From Flammeovirga pectinis (GTDB lineage Bacteria > Bacteroidota > Bacteroidia > Cytophagales > Flammeovirgaceae), in NCBI RefSeq assembly GCF_003970675.1, contig NZ_CP034562.1, positions 620,001 to 684,000 on the forward strand: a DNA stretch of 64,000 nt, in the 5' to 3' direction. Both the position numbers and the translations under genes were made by a program. Below the pieces are notes generated by a model. It ran no database searches and was not told where the DNA came from. It worked only from the letters and a program-made list of their open reading frames with translations. This document shows, one piece after another, positions 37,501 through 44,725 of the stretch. Positions within the stretch are counted from its first letter, which is position 1. Every line of letters begins with the position of its first letter.

Positions 37501-40205
37501 TCGTCTGTTCTGGCATCTCCTTCATTATATGGAGAAACATCGTAATAAGCTACATTTTGCCCACCTTGATCGTACTGACCAGAAAATAAAGTACCAGGAA
37601 TAGATGCAGGAGAAGCTGCATAAGGATCTTGTGGAATACCTAACCCTACTTGTACCGATGCATATTTAGATTGTTTGTATTCATTTCCAATATATGCTCT
37701 TACATTATAGTTGTAGACGTAATCTTGAACATTTGGAAGAGTGATAGAATAAGGAGATGAAGTTGTTGTTCCTAATAATGTTTCCCCATCATAGAATTCA
37801 ACTTTATCTGGTGTACCTCTTTCTACAGTTGCATTTAATGTGATGTTTGCATCCGTTGGAAACTTTTGACCATTAAAAGGGTTTGTGATGGTAACATCTA
37901 AAGGAACATCTTTACTAGTAGCTGTAGACCTTGCAGGTACTTCTAATAATGTTCCATCAGAATAGGTAACCATTATTGTTTGGTTTGAATAGTTATGAGC
38001 AACATACGTTTTGTCGCCATTTTTATCAAATACACTTGCAATAGGATGATTAGCCGTGATACTTACATCAACTTGACCTAGAGCAACCATATTGTGTAAC
38101 CAATAGTAAGTATGAGCTTTAGATTCACCAAATTCAATTGAATAATCTTGATATCCTTCAAAATAATCTAATGCTTTTTCTGGGTCAACAAAAGAAAGGT
38201 ACATCCAATAGATATCGTACCAAATATTAGGGTTTTGCTCTCTATTTAAAATGCCTGTGTTGGCAGTAATATCATCCCATAATGTTTGTACAAGTTCAGG
38301 TCTGTAACCTAAGTATAAAGATCCACCATGGATAGGTAAAAAATTGATTCCCCACATAGGACCAATATCAAGAGTCCAGAAAGTTTCGGCATCATAACCA
38401 GCTCCCCAAATTCTAGAAACAGCTTCGTAACCTAATTCCGGTTGGAAAGTTCTGTCGTTTACATCCCACCAGTATTCTTCGATAGCAGAAAGTTCTGTGG
38501 TGTAAAGGTAGATTCCTAAATCACGAATTTCTTTGTTACCTGTAACTTCACCCCAATGGATAAGAGCAGAGTGAAATTGCATACTTTCTGAACTAGATTC
38601 TTGATCATTACCATTCGGATCTGTACTAGAACCATTTGCCCAACAGTGCCCTGCATATGGACTAAAGTTTCTTAGGTAAGGGAACATTTCATCGTTATGA
38701 TCATACGCAGAAGCATCTCTCACTAAAAGATTGACCATCTCACCCCATTGGTCTGCCCAACCTGGTTCATATTGCTCAATCATTGCTGCCATGTGTATAA
38801 AGTAACCCCAATGAAAATGGTGATCATTTAAATTATAATCTTGGCCATGACCGGCAGGGAAGCCCAATAATGCTTTCCAATCTTCATCATAATACATGAT
38901 AAAATCAGTCTCATCGCTTTCTGCAGATAACCAATCTTCTATTCTTTCTTTTACTGTAGTAACTAATTTTTCTTTTGCAGTTTCGTTTCCTAATTGATCG
39001 GCAATGTGTGCTAATTGTGCTAAACGATTCATCTTTTTGCCATCGTTGTAAGAGTCAGTCCATGTAGCCAAAGAACCACCACTTACATCGTCAACTATTT
39101 TATAGAGTTCTGATTGAGAGTAAGAATTACTGTATTTCCCTAAGTTAGGTAACGTTGGAAGTATACCTTGGAATTTATGATCTATTGTATAAGTATTTGC
39201 TACCATAGATTTAATTTCTCCTCTTACAGATGGATAAGAATATGAATGCAATACAGGTGCTCCAGTTGGTAAATTACCCCATTGGTGCGGAAGTAAGCCC
39301 ATTAAAAATTGGTTGTTTAAACCTTCTTTTACATCCACTTCAATATTAAAGTTTGTGGTCATAGTAGCAGTAGCATCATTGTATTGCCAATCTACTGTTG
39401 TGTTTTTTGGGAATACATAAGCATATTGTTTTAGCTCATTTACAGCAGTTTGGATATCAACCCCTTCTGGTAGATGTGCAATACTCCAATAGGTTTTACC
39501 ATTTAAATTTGAAGTATATGAATTACCTACTTTCGTCCAAGTAGTACCATCAGGTCCATAAACTGCATAATCTGCTCCGTTATAATTGTCTTCAATAATT
39601 AAGATATTTCCTTGAATAGTAACAGGAGAGGGGAAATTTAGTTTAACTGAAGCGACTTCAGATGGAGATTTTTCGAAGTACGTAAAAGGCATTGCCATAC
39701 CAATTGTTGCCTTAAAATTATGATTTCCTTCAAACCAAGCAGCAGTAACTGTCCAATCAGAGAAATTATCTACCAAAGATTCTGAAGTACCAAGTCCTTC
39801 AACACCTACAACAATAGGAGCAACCTCAGACATTGGTTGTTTGTTATTTCGTTCACTCGAAATAGGAATTGTGTACTCAATAGCCAAACCATCTGGCTTA
39901 GAACGGTAAGATAATGGATAAGCATAAAAGCCCCATCCATGAGAAGAACTATTGTAAGTAGTCCAAAGTAAGGTAGACCACCAATCATTAGTAGGAATCG
40001 GAACTCCATCTAAGTTACTAGAAACTTTGGGAGTAGCTTTTGTGCCAAAGCCTAAACCTCTAGGTTGTTCTCTTCGTCCTTGCACAGCAGGACCCGGAAA
40101 TGTTGTAGTGTAACTACCCTGACCTACAGGTGTAATTTGTGCATGTGTGTCAAAATAGAATAAAGAGCTTATAATAAAGCTCCACAGTAGTAATCTAGTT
40201 TTCAT
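34524..40205 (-). CDS. GH81 endo-beta-1,3-glucanase, multimodular (CBM6, FN3, CBM56), T9SS-secreted
   Basis: An 1,893-residue secreted enzyme. Signal peptide ~1-22. GH81 catalytic region ~40-760: PTNDWWSTLLW, Asp461 in NDHHFHWGY, and Glu536/Glu540 in QESSSES. Spacing agrees with the catalytic Asp and Glu pair of characterised GH81 enzymes such as BH0236 of Bacillus halodurans. Then an Ig-like domain (~771-855), a CBM6 (~860-1013, ending FNLGRFIFTR), three FN3 domains (~1017-1293), and three CBM56-like modules (~1296-1397, ~1498-1597, ~1703-1802) with FN3 between. Residues ~1812-1893 are a T9SS type A sorting domain. The enzyme should cleave laminarin, curdlan or callose internally. Upstream lies a propeller/LuxR regulator on the same strand. 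Confidence 0.94.
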   Translation of the reverse strand: MKTRLLLWSFIISSLFYFDTHAQITPVGQGSYTTTFPGPAVQGRREQPRGLGFGTKATPKVSSNLDGVPIPTNDWWSTLLWTTYNSSSHGWGFYAYPLSYRSKPDGLAIEYTIPISSERNNKQPMSEVAPIVVGVEGLGTSESLVDNFSDWTVTAAWFEGNHNFKATIGMAMPFTYFEKSPSEVASVKLNFPSPVTIQGNILIIEDNYNGADYAVYGPDGTTWTKVGNSYTSNLNGKTYWSIAHLPEGVDIQTAVNELKQYAYVFPKNTTVDWQYNDATATMTTNFNIEVDVKEGLNNQFLMGLLPHQWGNLPTGAPVLHSYSYPSVRGEIKSMVANTYTIDHKFQGILPTLPNLGKYSNSYSQSELYKIVDDVSGGSLATWTDSYNDGKKMNRLAQLAHIADQLGNETAKEKLVTTVKERIEDWLSAESDETDFIMYYDEDWKALLGFPAGHGQDYNLNDHHFHWGYFIHMAAMIEQYEPGWADQWGEMVNLLVRDASAYDHNDEMFPYLRNFSPYAGHCWANGSSTDPNGNDQESSSESMQFHSALIHWGEVTGNKEIRDLGIYLYTTELSAIEEYWWDVNDRTFQPELGYEAVSRIWGAGYDAETFWTLDIGPMWGINFLPIHGGSLYLGYRPELVQTLWDDITANTGILNREQNPNIWYDIYWMYLSFVDPEKALDYFEGYQDYSIEFGESKAHTYYWLHNMVALGQVDVSITANHPIASVFDKNGDKTYVAHNYSNQTIMVTYSDGTLLEVPARSTATSKDVPLDVTITNPFNGQKFPTDANITLNATVERGTPDKVEFYDGETLLGTTTSSPYSITLPNVQDYVYNYNVRAYIGNEYKQSKYASVQVGLGIPQDPYAASPASIPGTLFSGQYDQGGQNVAYYDVSPYNEGDARTDEYVDVSVSQSEGLSVGWIDKNEWLEYTINATQTGMYDVEFKVASGLSEGGGPLHLEVDEVSLGTPVAINYTGDWGAWQSVEIKGIPINQGEHIVRLVADGGGFNLGRFIFTRTGEITDQEAPTTPENLTVTNKGVDYLTIAWDTATDNIGVSGYQLSLNGAAITTVNSLNYTFNGLTDNTPYTISVAAIDNTNNTSIASTLTETTLPIILDEEPPTEISRLAIENVDVATLSLSWSPATDNIGVVGYQVLSNGNLLAQTNDTIISLSNLSPSTTYILDVIALDASGNTSSTVSISATTLDDVLAPEFTTAITLQKATQETLTINWAAAFDNVGVAGYEIYLDGVFHGSTVDTNYSFSGLTAETNYSIEVLASDFQGNVSAPLTNTFSTSPLQVVCTGGPDNNDYTYEVSNEESNPTITFIPSRAGVGTTTVLLYYKVNNGGLGGYIVSANSPYTINANAEDTIEFYYTYSITEGGERNTAATPHTVTIGECGGSSGGGNDIQAPTTPLNLLASTITTNSASITWSASSDNIGVIGYDIVVNGSITSSTATQTTLSDLIKNTAYTVNVIAKDAAGNTSVAATTNFTTLDDSTGGESGNCSGSDANGDYTYELSNVNGKTTITFIPSRTGIANSTLIVYYAGSAGAGHPGYFFTTNTAHPTTIDAGNDIHFYFTYNVPEGGERNTAATPHLENTSNCNNNGGGNESDTESPSSPSNLTTSAVTTSSFTINWNASSDNVGVIGYDIYLNNVFVSSTTSISYSFAQLTDDINYSVKVVAKDAAGNTNESAISVTTTTDNSNSGSYTCDGDAGFTTTGTVDYYYTVAYEGNNVVIGFEPKRNGVGNGTHLIIANGAGYPMNNDGDGTYSYTLSNTAAVNFYFVYNVPEGGERNGSTAMHTCSSSGSRYITLEEELKDISLSIYPNPAQHQLHLDFTSTAEDEEFEIRIINLGNGQVKEMMKSKKLSNTFNVSDYSSGIYLIEITSVHHYSTKKWIKQ

Positions 40206-40224
40206 ACTTTAAGTGTTAAATTTT

Positions 40225-40234
40225 ATAGCGATAG
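40225..40234 (-). promoter_or_regulatory. Shared decamer upstream of the GH81 gene
   Basis: CTATCGCTAT (minus strand), 20 bases before the GH81 start codon; identical to the element upstream of GH64. Confidence 0.45.
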
Positions 40235-40420
40235 TAGTTTGAGTGTCCTCATAAACTGATATGACAATATTAGGCGTAAATAGGACGTTTTTAAAGAATA
40301 TCACCACTACTTTACCACACAATAGTACTCTATTTTACCTCACACTATTTCATGAAAAAATATATAAATTGCTGCCTGTGTGTTGTTTAAGTTGTTTATT
40401 GGAGTTGAGCCACTACTACA

Positions 40421-40512
40421 CACTTAAATACTTAAAGTGTTCAATGGAAGTATTATTTGGAATTAGTTTTTATAGTAGAAGCTAACTTTAAGTGTTTAAG
40501 TAATACACTTAA
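40421..40512. promoter_or_regulatory. Cluster of TTAAGTG/CACTTAA motifs, candidate regulator sites
   Basis: CACTTAA at 40421-40427, TTAAGTG at 40488-40494 and CACTTAA at 40506-40512. The last two form the inverted repeat TTAAGTGT-N9-ACACTTAA. A further TTAAGTG is at 40209-40215 beside the GH81 start. The cluster follows the stop of the LuxR-type regulator and lacks a U run, so it looks more like an operator than a terminator. Confidence 0.4.
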
Positions 40513-40542
40513 CGATGTTTGATAACTAGGATTGACGTCTTA

Positions 40543-43323
40543 TTAAATAGAAAGAATCTTATCTAACAAATTCTCTTCATGTGAGAGGTTCATTTTCTTT
40601 CTTAAACGGTATCTACTTTGCTCCACACTCCTAACCGTAATGTTAAGTGTATTTGCAATTTCTTTACTGGTAAGTTTCATTTTTAGGTACGCACAAATCT
40701 GAACATCTCTATGTGTGAGTTCAGCATACTTTGCTTTTAGTTTCTCAAAGAAGTTATCATACACTTGATCAAAGCGTATACTAAACTCATCCCAATCATT
40801 TTCAACATCAGTAGCTTCATCAATTTTCTTAATTATTTGCCTAATTTCTCTGTCCTTAGAAGCATTATATTTCTCTTGAAGCTTGTCTTTTATACTTTGT
40901 AATCCTTGATTTTTTTGCATAATAGCCATAGTTACGGCAGCAAGTTCCTCATTTTTACTATTTATCTCAGTTTTCAATTTTTCATTTTTCAACTTTACAA
41001 TTTCCTCTTGCGAACTAGTAACTTCTTTCATGAGCTTATATTCTAACTCATGCATATCATTGGTTTGCTTTAACATTAAATATCTTTTCTCTCTTTTAGC
41101 TCTATGTCTTAAAAAAAGAATGGTAAATAAGAAAAATGATATAAAAAGTATCAGGTACAATACATACGCAAATGTTGATCTGTACCACGGAGGAGCTATT
41201 TCGAAACTATAGGTTGTTACATTAGATAAAGCATTGTTTACATTTCTACTTTGTACCAAAAAACTATATTTCCCTTCATTTAAAAAGGAGTACGTTTTTG
41301 CATTTTTAGTAGACCATTCCGACCAATCTTTTTCAAAGCCTTTTAAATAATATCTGTACTGATTATAGTCAAGGTTTTTATAATAAGGATTTGTAAAATT
41401 AAATGTAATTTGATTCTTGTTAAAAGGTATTTCAGTTGTTCTTTTTTCTTTTGAACTCGTTCTTAAATGTTCTATTTTATTACCTACTTGAATGGTAGAA
41501 ATAAGGGTTTCTAGAGGTAGTGCAGTTTTGTCATAACTATCAATTGATAATACCGCATAACCTTCTTCTAAACCAATAATGAACTCGTTTTTATTTTGCT
41601 CTTTTACAAATTCAAAACCTGCCACAAAATTGCCTATAAAGTTATTAAGTACAAGGTTATTATCTTTATTAGAGATAGTAAAGTTTAAATTAGAAAGCAT
41701 CCATAATCTTTCAGAGTTATCCATCTTTAGGTATTTAATATGGGTAGTATCGGTAGAATTATACCCCTTAATATTATTTGTTATTTCAAACTGATTTTTT
41801 TGGTTATTGTATTTACAAATACCATGTAAAGCACCTACGTAAAGTTCGTCTTGCACTTTAAAAACATTATTAAAAATTGAAGAGGGTAAACCATTGGATT
41901 TATTATAAAACTCAACGGTAGAAAATGATTTTTGATCTTGAGATAGAATGCACTTATAAACACCTTTATAACCGTGTGACATCCAAATTTCATTATTCTT
42001 AAGTTGAATAAATATTCTAGCGGTAACATCTAGCCCCTCTATTATATCAGATACATTATTTTTGTTATCTACTAACCTAAAACCTTTGTATGTACCAATT
42101 AAAAGCGAATTTTTATCAGAAAGTAAAACTTGCCCATCCCATACACCTTCTAATGTAAAAATAGGTTGGAAAATATCATTTTTTAAAACTGATAAACCAT
42201 GGTTGTGTGCCACATAGAGTTGGTCGTTCCAAATAAAAATTTTCCAGACTTGATCTTCTATTCCTTTTACTTTGTTATGTTTTACTCCTTTTTTACTTCT
42301 TTTAAATACCCCTTGATTTGTACCGATATAATAATTTGATTTATAAAATTGAGCACTATAAACGGATGGATTGAAGTTAATATTATCAGAGTAATAACTG
42401 ACTGGAGAAAATAGATCTATCTTAGAAATACCATTATCTAAACCACACCAAAGTTCGTTGTCTCTGTCTTGATACATAGCAAGTACAGTGTTATTTGCTA
42501 ATCCATTTTCTTTGTTATAATGTGATACAATTTTTCCATTTTCATTAATAATAAAGACTCCATTTTTAACAGACCCAATGGCATAATGCTTAACATTTCC
42601 AGATGTAGATAAAGGAATAACGGAATAGATACCCGCTTTTTGGATTACCTGTAATGTTTTATTATGCCATTCTTTAATTTCTTTATGGTTGTAAAGGTAA
42701 ATTCCTTTATCTCTTGAAAATAGTAGGAAATGCTCATCACTGTTTACTTGAATACTACGGATAGGAACATCAAAATTAAACTCTTTTAATAGGTGGTCTT
42801 CTGATGAAATAAGTAAATGCTTAACCCTAAATAAGTACTCTCCTTCATGATGAGGAATTTTTGTGAGTACATTGCCTTTGTATTGATAGTCATTTTGTTG
42901 AGAATGAAAAACCACACCTCCATCTTTATCTTCTACAATATTCCAAACATCTTCAAAATCAATTTTATGTAGTTGATCAGATAACGAGTGATAAATAAGC
43001 GTGTTGTCTCCTTTTAAAGAGAAGTAACCAATTTCACCTTGCCCACCAACGTATATTGTATCATTTTTAAAAAGAATAGAACGAACAATACTTTTATTAG
43101 GAAGGGGATAAATAGTCCAATTTTCACCATCAAACTGAAGTAAACCATCGTTATTACCAAAATAAATAATTCCTTTATTGTCCTGAACAATTGCCCAACT
43201 TTGAGGAAGTGCTTTGTATTCATTCTTTTGGAAATTTCTAATTTTTGGTAGTTTAGAAAGTTGTTGACCAAATAGAATTCCACAGTATATAGTTAAAAAA
43301 ATAGATAGTAGAGTTGCTTTCAT
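40543..43323 (-). CDS. Membrane sensor-regulator: beta-propeller, Y_Y_Y domain, LuxR HTH
   Basis: A 926-residue protein combining a periplasmic sensor with DNA binding. I place the start at 43323 because MKATLLSIFLTIYCGILFGQ is a signal peptide; an in-frame upstream ATG at 43404 would add 27 non-signal residues. Residues ~25-620 form a two-component-regulator-type propeller with repeats such as GIIYFGNNDGLLQF and NELWCGLDNGISK. A Y_Y_Y domain (~640-710) ends in FEIAPPWYRS. One helix spans ~718-738, then a coiled coil, then a LuxR-type HTH (~866-926: LTHRDVQICAYLKM, SKEIANTLNITVRSVE). No kinase or receiver domain. Position next to GH81/GH64 suggests it senses glucan fragments and activates those genes. 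Confidence 0.9.
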   Translation of the reverse strand: MKATLLSIFLTIYCGILFGQQLSKLPKIRNFQKNEYKALPQSWAIVQDNKGIIYFGNNDGLLQFDGENWTIYPLPNKSIVRSILFKNDTIYVGGQGEIGYFSLKGDNTLIYHSLSDQLHKIDFEDVWNIVEDKDGGVVFHSQQNDYQYKGNVLTKIPHHEGEYLFRVKHLLISSEDHLLKEFNFDVPIRSIQVNSDEHFLLFSRDKGIYLYNHKEIKEWHNKTLQVIQKAGIYSVIPLSTSGNVKHYAIGSVKNGVFIINENGKIVSHYNKENGLANNTVLAMYQDRDNELWCGLDNGISKIDLFSPVSYYSDNINFNPSVYSAQFYKSNYYIGTNQGVFKRSKKGVKHNKVKGIEDQVWKIFIWNDQLYVAHNHGLSVLKNDIFQPIFTLEGVWDGQVLLSDKNSLLIGTYKGFRLVDNKNNVSDIIEGLDVTARIFIQLKNNEIWMSHGYKGVYKCILSQDQKSFSTVEFYNKSNGLPSSIFNNVFKVQDELYVGALHGICKYNNQKNQFEITNNIKGYNSTDTTHIKYLKMDNSERLWMLSNLNFTISNKDNNLVLNNFIGNFVAGFEFVKEQNKNEFIIGLEEGYAVLSIDSYDKTALPLETLISTIQVGNKIEHLRTSSKEKRTTEIPFNKNQITFNFTNPYYKNLDYNQYRYYLKGFEKDWSEWSTKNAKTYSFLNEGKYSFLVQSRNVNNALSNVTTYSFEIAPPWYRSTFAYVLYLILFISFFLFTILFLRHRAKREKRYLMLKQTNDMHELEYKLMKEVTSSQEEIVKLKNEKLKTEINSKNEELAAVTMAIMQKNQGLQSIKDKLQEKYNASKDREIRQIIKKIDEATDVENDWDEFSIRFDQVYDNFFEKLKAKYAELTHRDVQICAYLKMKLTSKEIANTLNITVRSVEQSRYRLRKKMNLSHEENLLDKILSI

Positions 43324-43599
43324 AGATAGTTGATTCCTTAGAGGAAATGTATTGAAAGTATAATATATTGTATGTAATCGAGAATTACAATTAATATTCA
43401 TCACCTATTTTATGACTTCTGATTTTTAATATGAAAAGTAGTGTACTTATGATCTGAAATATTAAATCGAAATTTCCTTATGTTAATGCTATACAAGCTC
43501 TAACAATATTTAACAAAAGACAATACGTTTGAAATAATGATGACATTTTATTGATTTTATTTAATTTTGGCCATTATCACATATTATCCATAAAATAGA

Positions 43600-44550
43600 A
43601 TGCAAAATATACCAAGTGTGGACTTGTCTGATTTTTTATCAGATGACCCAATCCGAAAGCAAAAGTTTGTAAAAGAAATTGGTACCGCTTATGAAGATAT
43701 TGGCTTTGTATCTTTAAAAGGACATTTCTTAAATGAAGTTCTTACAAATGAACTTTACTCTGAAATAAAGAACTTTTTTGAACTTCCTGTAGCAACAAAA
43801 TCAAAATATGAGATTGAAGGAATTGGAGGACAAAGAGGGTATGTGTCTTTTGGTAAAGAGACTGCAAAGGGTTTTAAAAAGGGCGATTTAAAAGAATTTT
43901 GGCACTTTGGTCAATATGTTGATAATAACCCAAAATTAGAAGAACAGTATCCAGACAATGTTCTTGTAGATGAGTTACCTAAATTTAATGAAGTTGGTAA
44001 AGAGGCTTATCAGGCATTAGAAAAAACGGGGGTACATGTATTAAGGGCTTTGGCATTATTCTTAGATCTTGAAGAGCAATATTTTGATAATTTCATCAAA
44101 AATGGTAATTCAATTTTAAGACCGATTCATTACCCACCAATACAATCCGAACCTAAAGATGCTGTAAGAGCAGCCGCACATGGTGATATTAATTTAATTA
44201 CTTTATTAATGGGTGCGGAAGGCAAAGGTTTACAAGTTCAAAACCATGATGGTGAATGGATAGATGCAATTGCAGGAGAAGGTGAATTGGTTATTAATGT
44301 TGGAGATATGCTTTCTAGACATTCTAATAATAGGTTGAAATCGACAATTCACAGAGTTGTAAACCCTCCAAAAGAATTATGGGGAACTTCTAGGTATTCT
44401 ATTCCATTTTTTATGCACCCAATTAGTGAAATGCCACTAAATACTTTAGAAAATTGTGTTACAGATGCTCAACCAAAATTGTATGAAGATACAACAGCTG
44501 GAGAATTTCTTACAGAAAGACTTATTGAGTTAGGGCTAATCAAAAAATAG
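43600..44550 (+). CDS. 2-oxoglutarate/Fe(II)-dependent dioxygenase (isopenicillin N synthase family)
   Basis: A 316-residue cytoplasmic enzyme. The N-terminal DIOX_N region starts IPSVDLSDF. The jelly-roll core has iron ligands His194 and Asp196 (AAHGDINLIT) and His251 (STIHRVV), and Arg265-x-Ser267 (RYS) for 2-oxoglutarate carboxylate. The order and spacing match gibberellin-oxidase/isopenicillin-N-synthase-like dioxygenases. Substrate unknown. Stand-alone gene with its own promoter region and a downstream terminator. Confidence 0.92.
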   Translation: MQNIPSVDLSDFLSDDPIRKQKFVKEIGTAYEDIGFVSLKGHFLNEVLTNELYSEIKNFFELPVATKSKYEIEGIGGQRGYVSFGKETAKGFKKGDLKEFWHFGQYVDNNPKLEEQYPDNVLVDELPKFNEVGKEAYQALEKTGVHVLRALALFLDLEEQYFDNFIKNGNSILRPIHYPPIQSEPKDAVRAAAHGDINLITLLMGAEGKGLQVQNHDGEWIDAIAGEGELVINVGDMLSRHSNNRLKSTIHRVVNPPKELWGTSRYSIPFFMHPISEMPLNTLENCVTDAQPKLYEDTTAGEFLTERLIELGLIKK

Positions 44551-44576
44551 ATAATTGCTCTTGTTTAGCAATAATG

Positions 44577-44615
44577 AAAATGAGTATTCGATTAAAATTG
44601 AATACTCATTTTTTT
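44577..44615 (+). terminator. Terminator of the dioxygenase gene
   Basis: 13-bp perfect stem AAAATGAGTATTC/GAATACTCATTTT with a 10-nt loop, followed by a T run. Confidence 0.85.
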
Positions 44616-44631
44616 GCTAAAAATCTCATAA

Positions 44632-44674
44632 AACAAAAAAGTACACTCTTTATTTAAGGGTGTACTTTTTTGTT
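44632..44674. terminator. Second hairpin, convergent side of the CSPTR sulfatase
   Basis: 19-bp stem (AACAAAAAAGTACAC...) with one T-G pair and a 5-nt loop. A and T runs on both flanks allow termination from either strand. It lies 52 bp after the sulfatase stop. Confidence 0.8.
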
Positions 44675-44725
44675 ATGATATCTTATAAATTATAAGATTA
44701 AACTGATCAAGTTGATAAGGAAATA

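Larger units (their letters stand above)
40206..40542. other. Promoter region of the GH81 gene
   Basis: 337 bp between GH81 and its upstream LuxR-type regulator. It holds the shared decamer and several TTAAGTG/CACTTAA motifs; no convincing gene. A 74-codon plus-strand frame here has no family features and no neighbours on that strand. Confidence 0.6.

Noticed and set aside
31039-40205. A full Sus-type polysaccharide utilisation locus
   Set aside because: No SusC-like TonB receptor or SusD-like lipoprotein is encoded next to the glucanases.
40261-40485. 74-codon frame upstream of GH81
   Set aside because: No domain, no initiation context, and it overlaps regulatory motifs; composition is that of AT-rich spacer.
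44577-44674. Tandem hairpins as a CRISPR or repeat array
   Set aside because: The two hairpins differ in sequence and each fits a terminator for a convergent gene.
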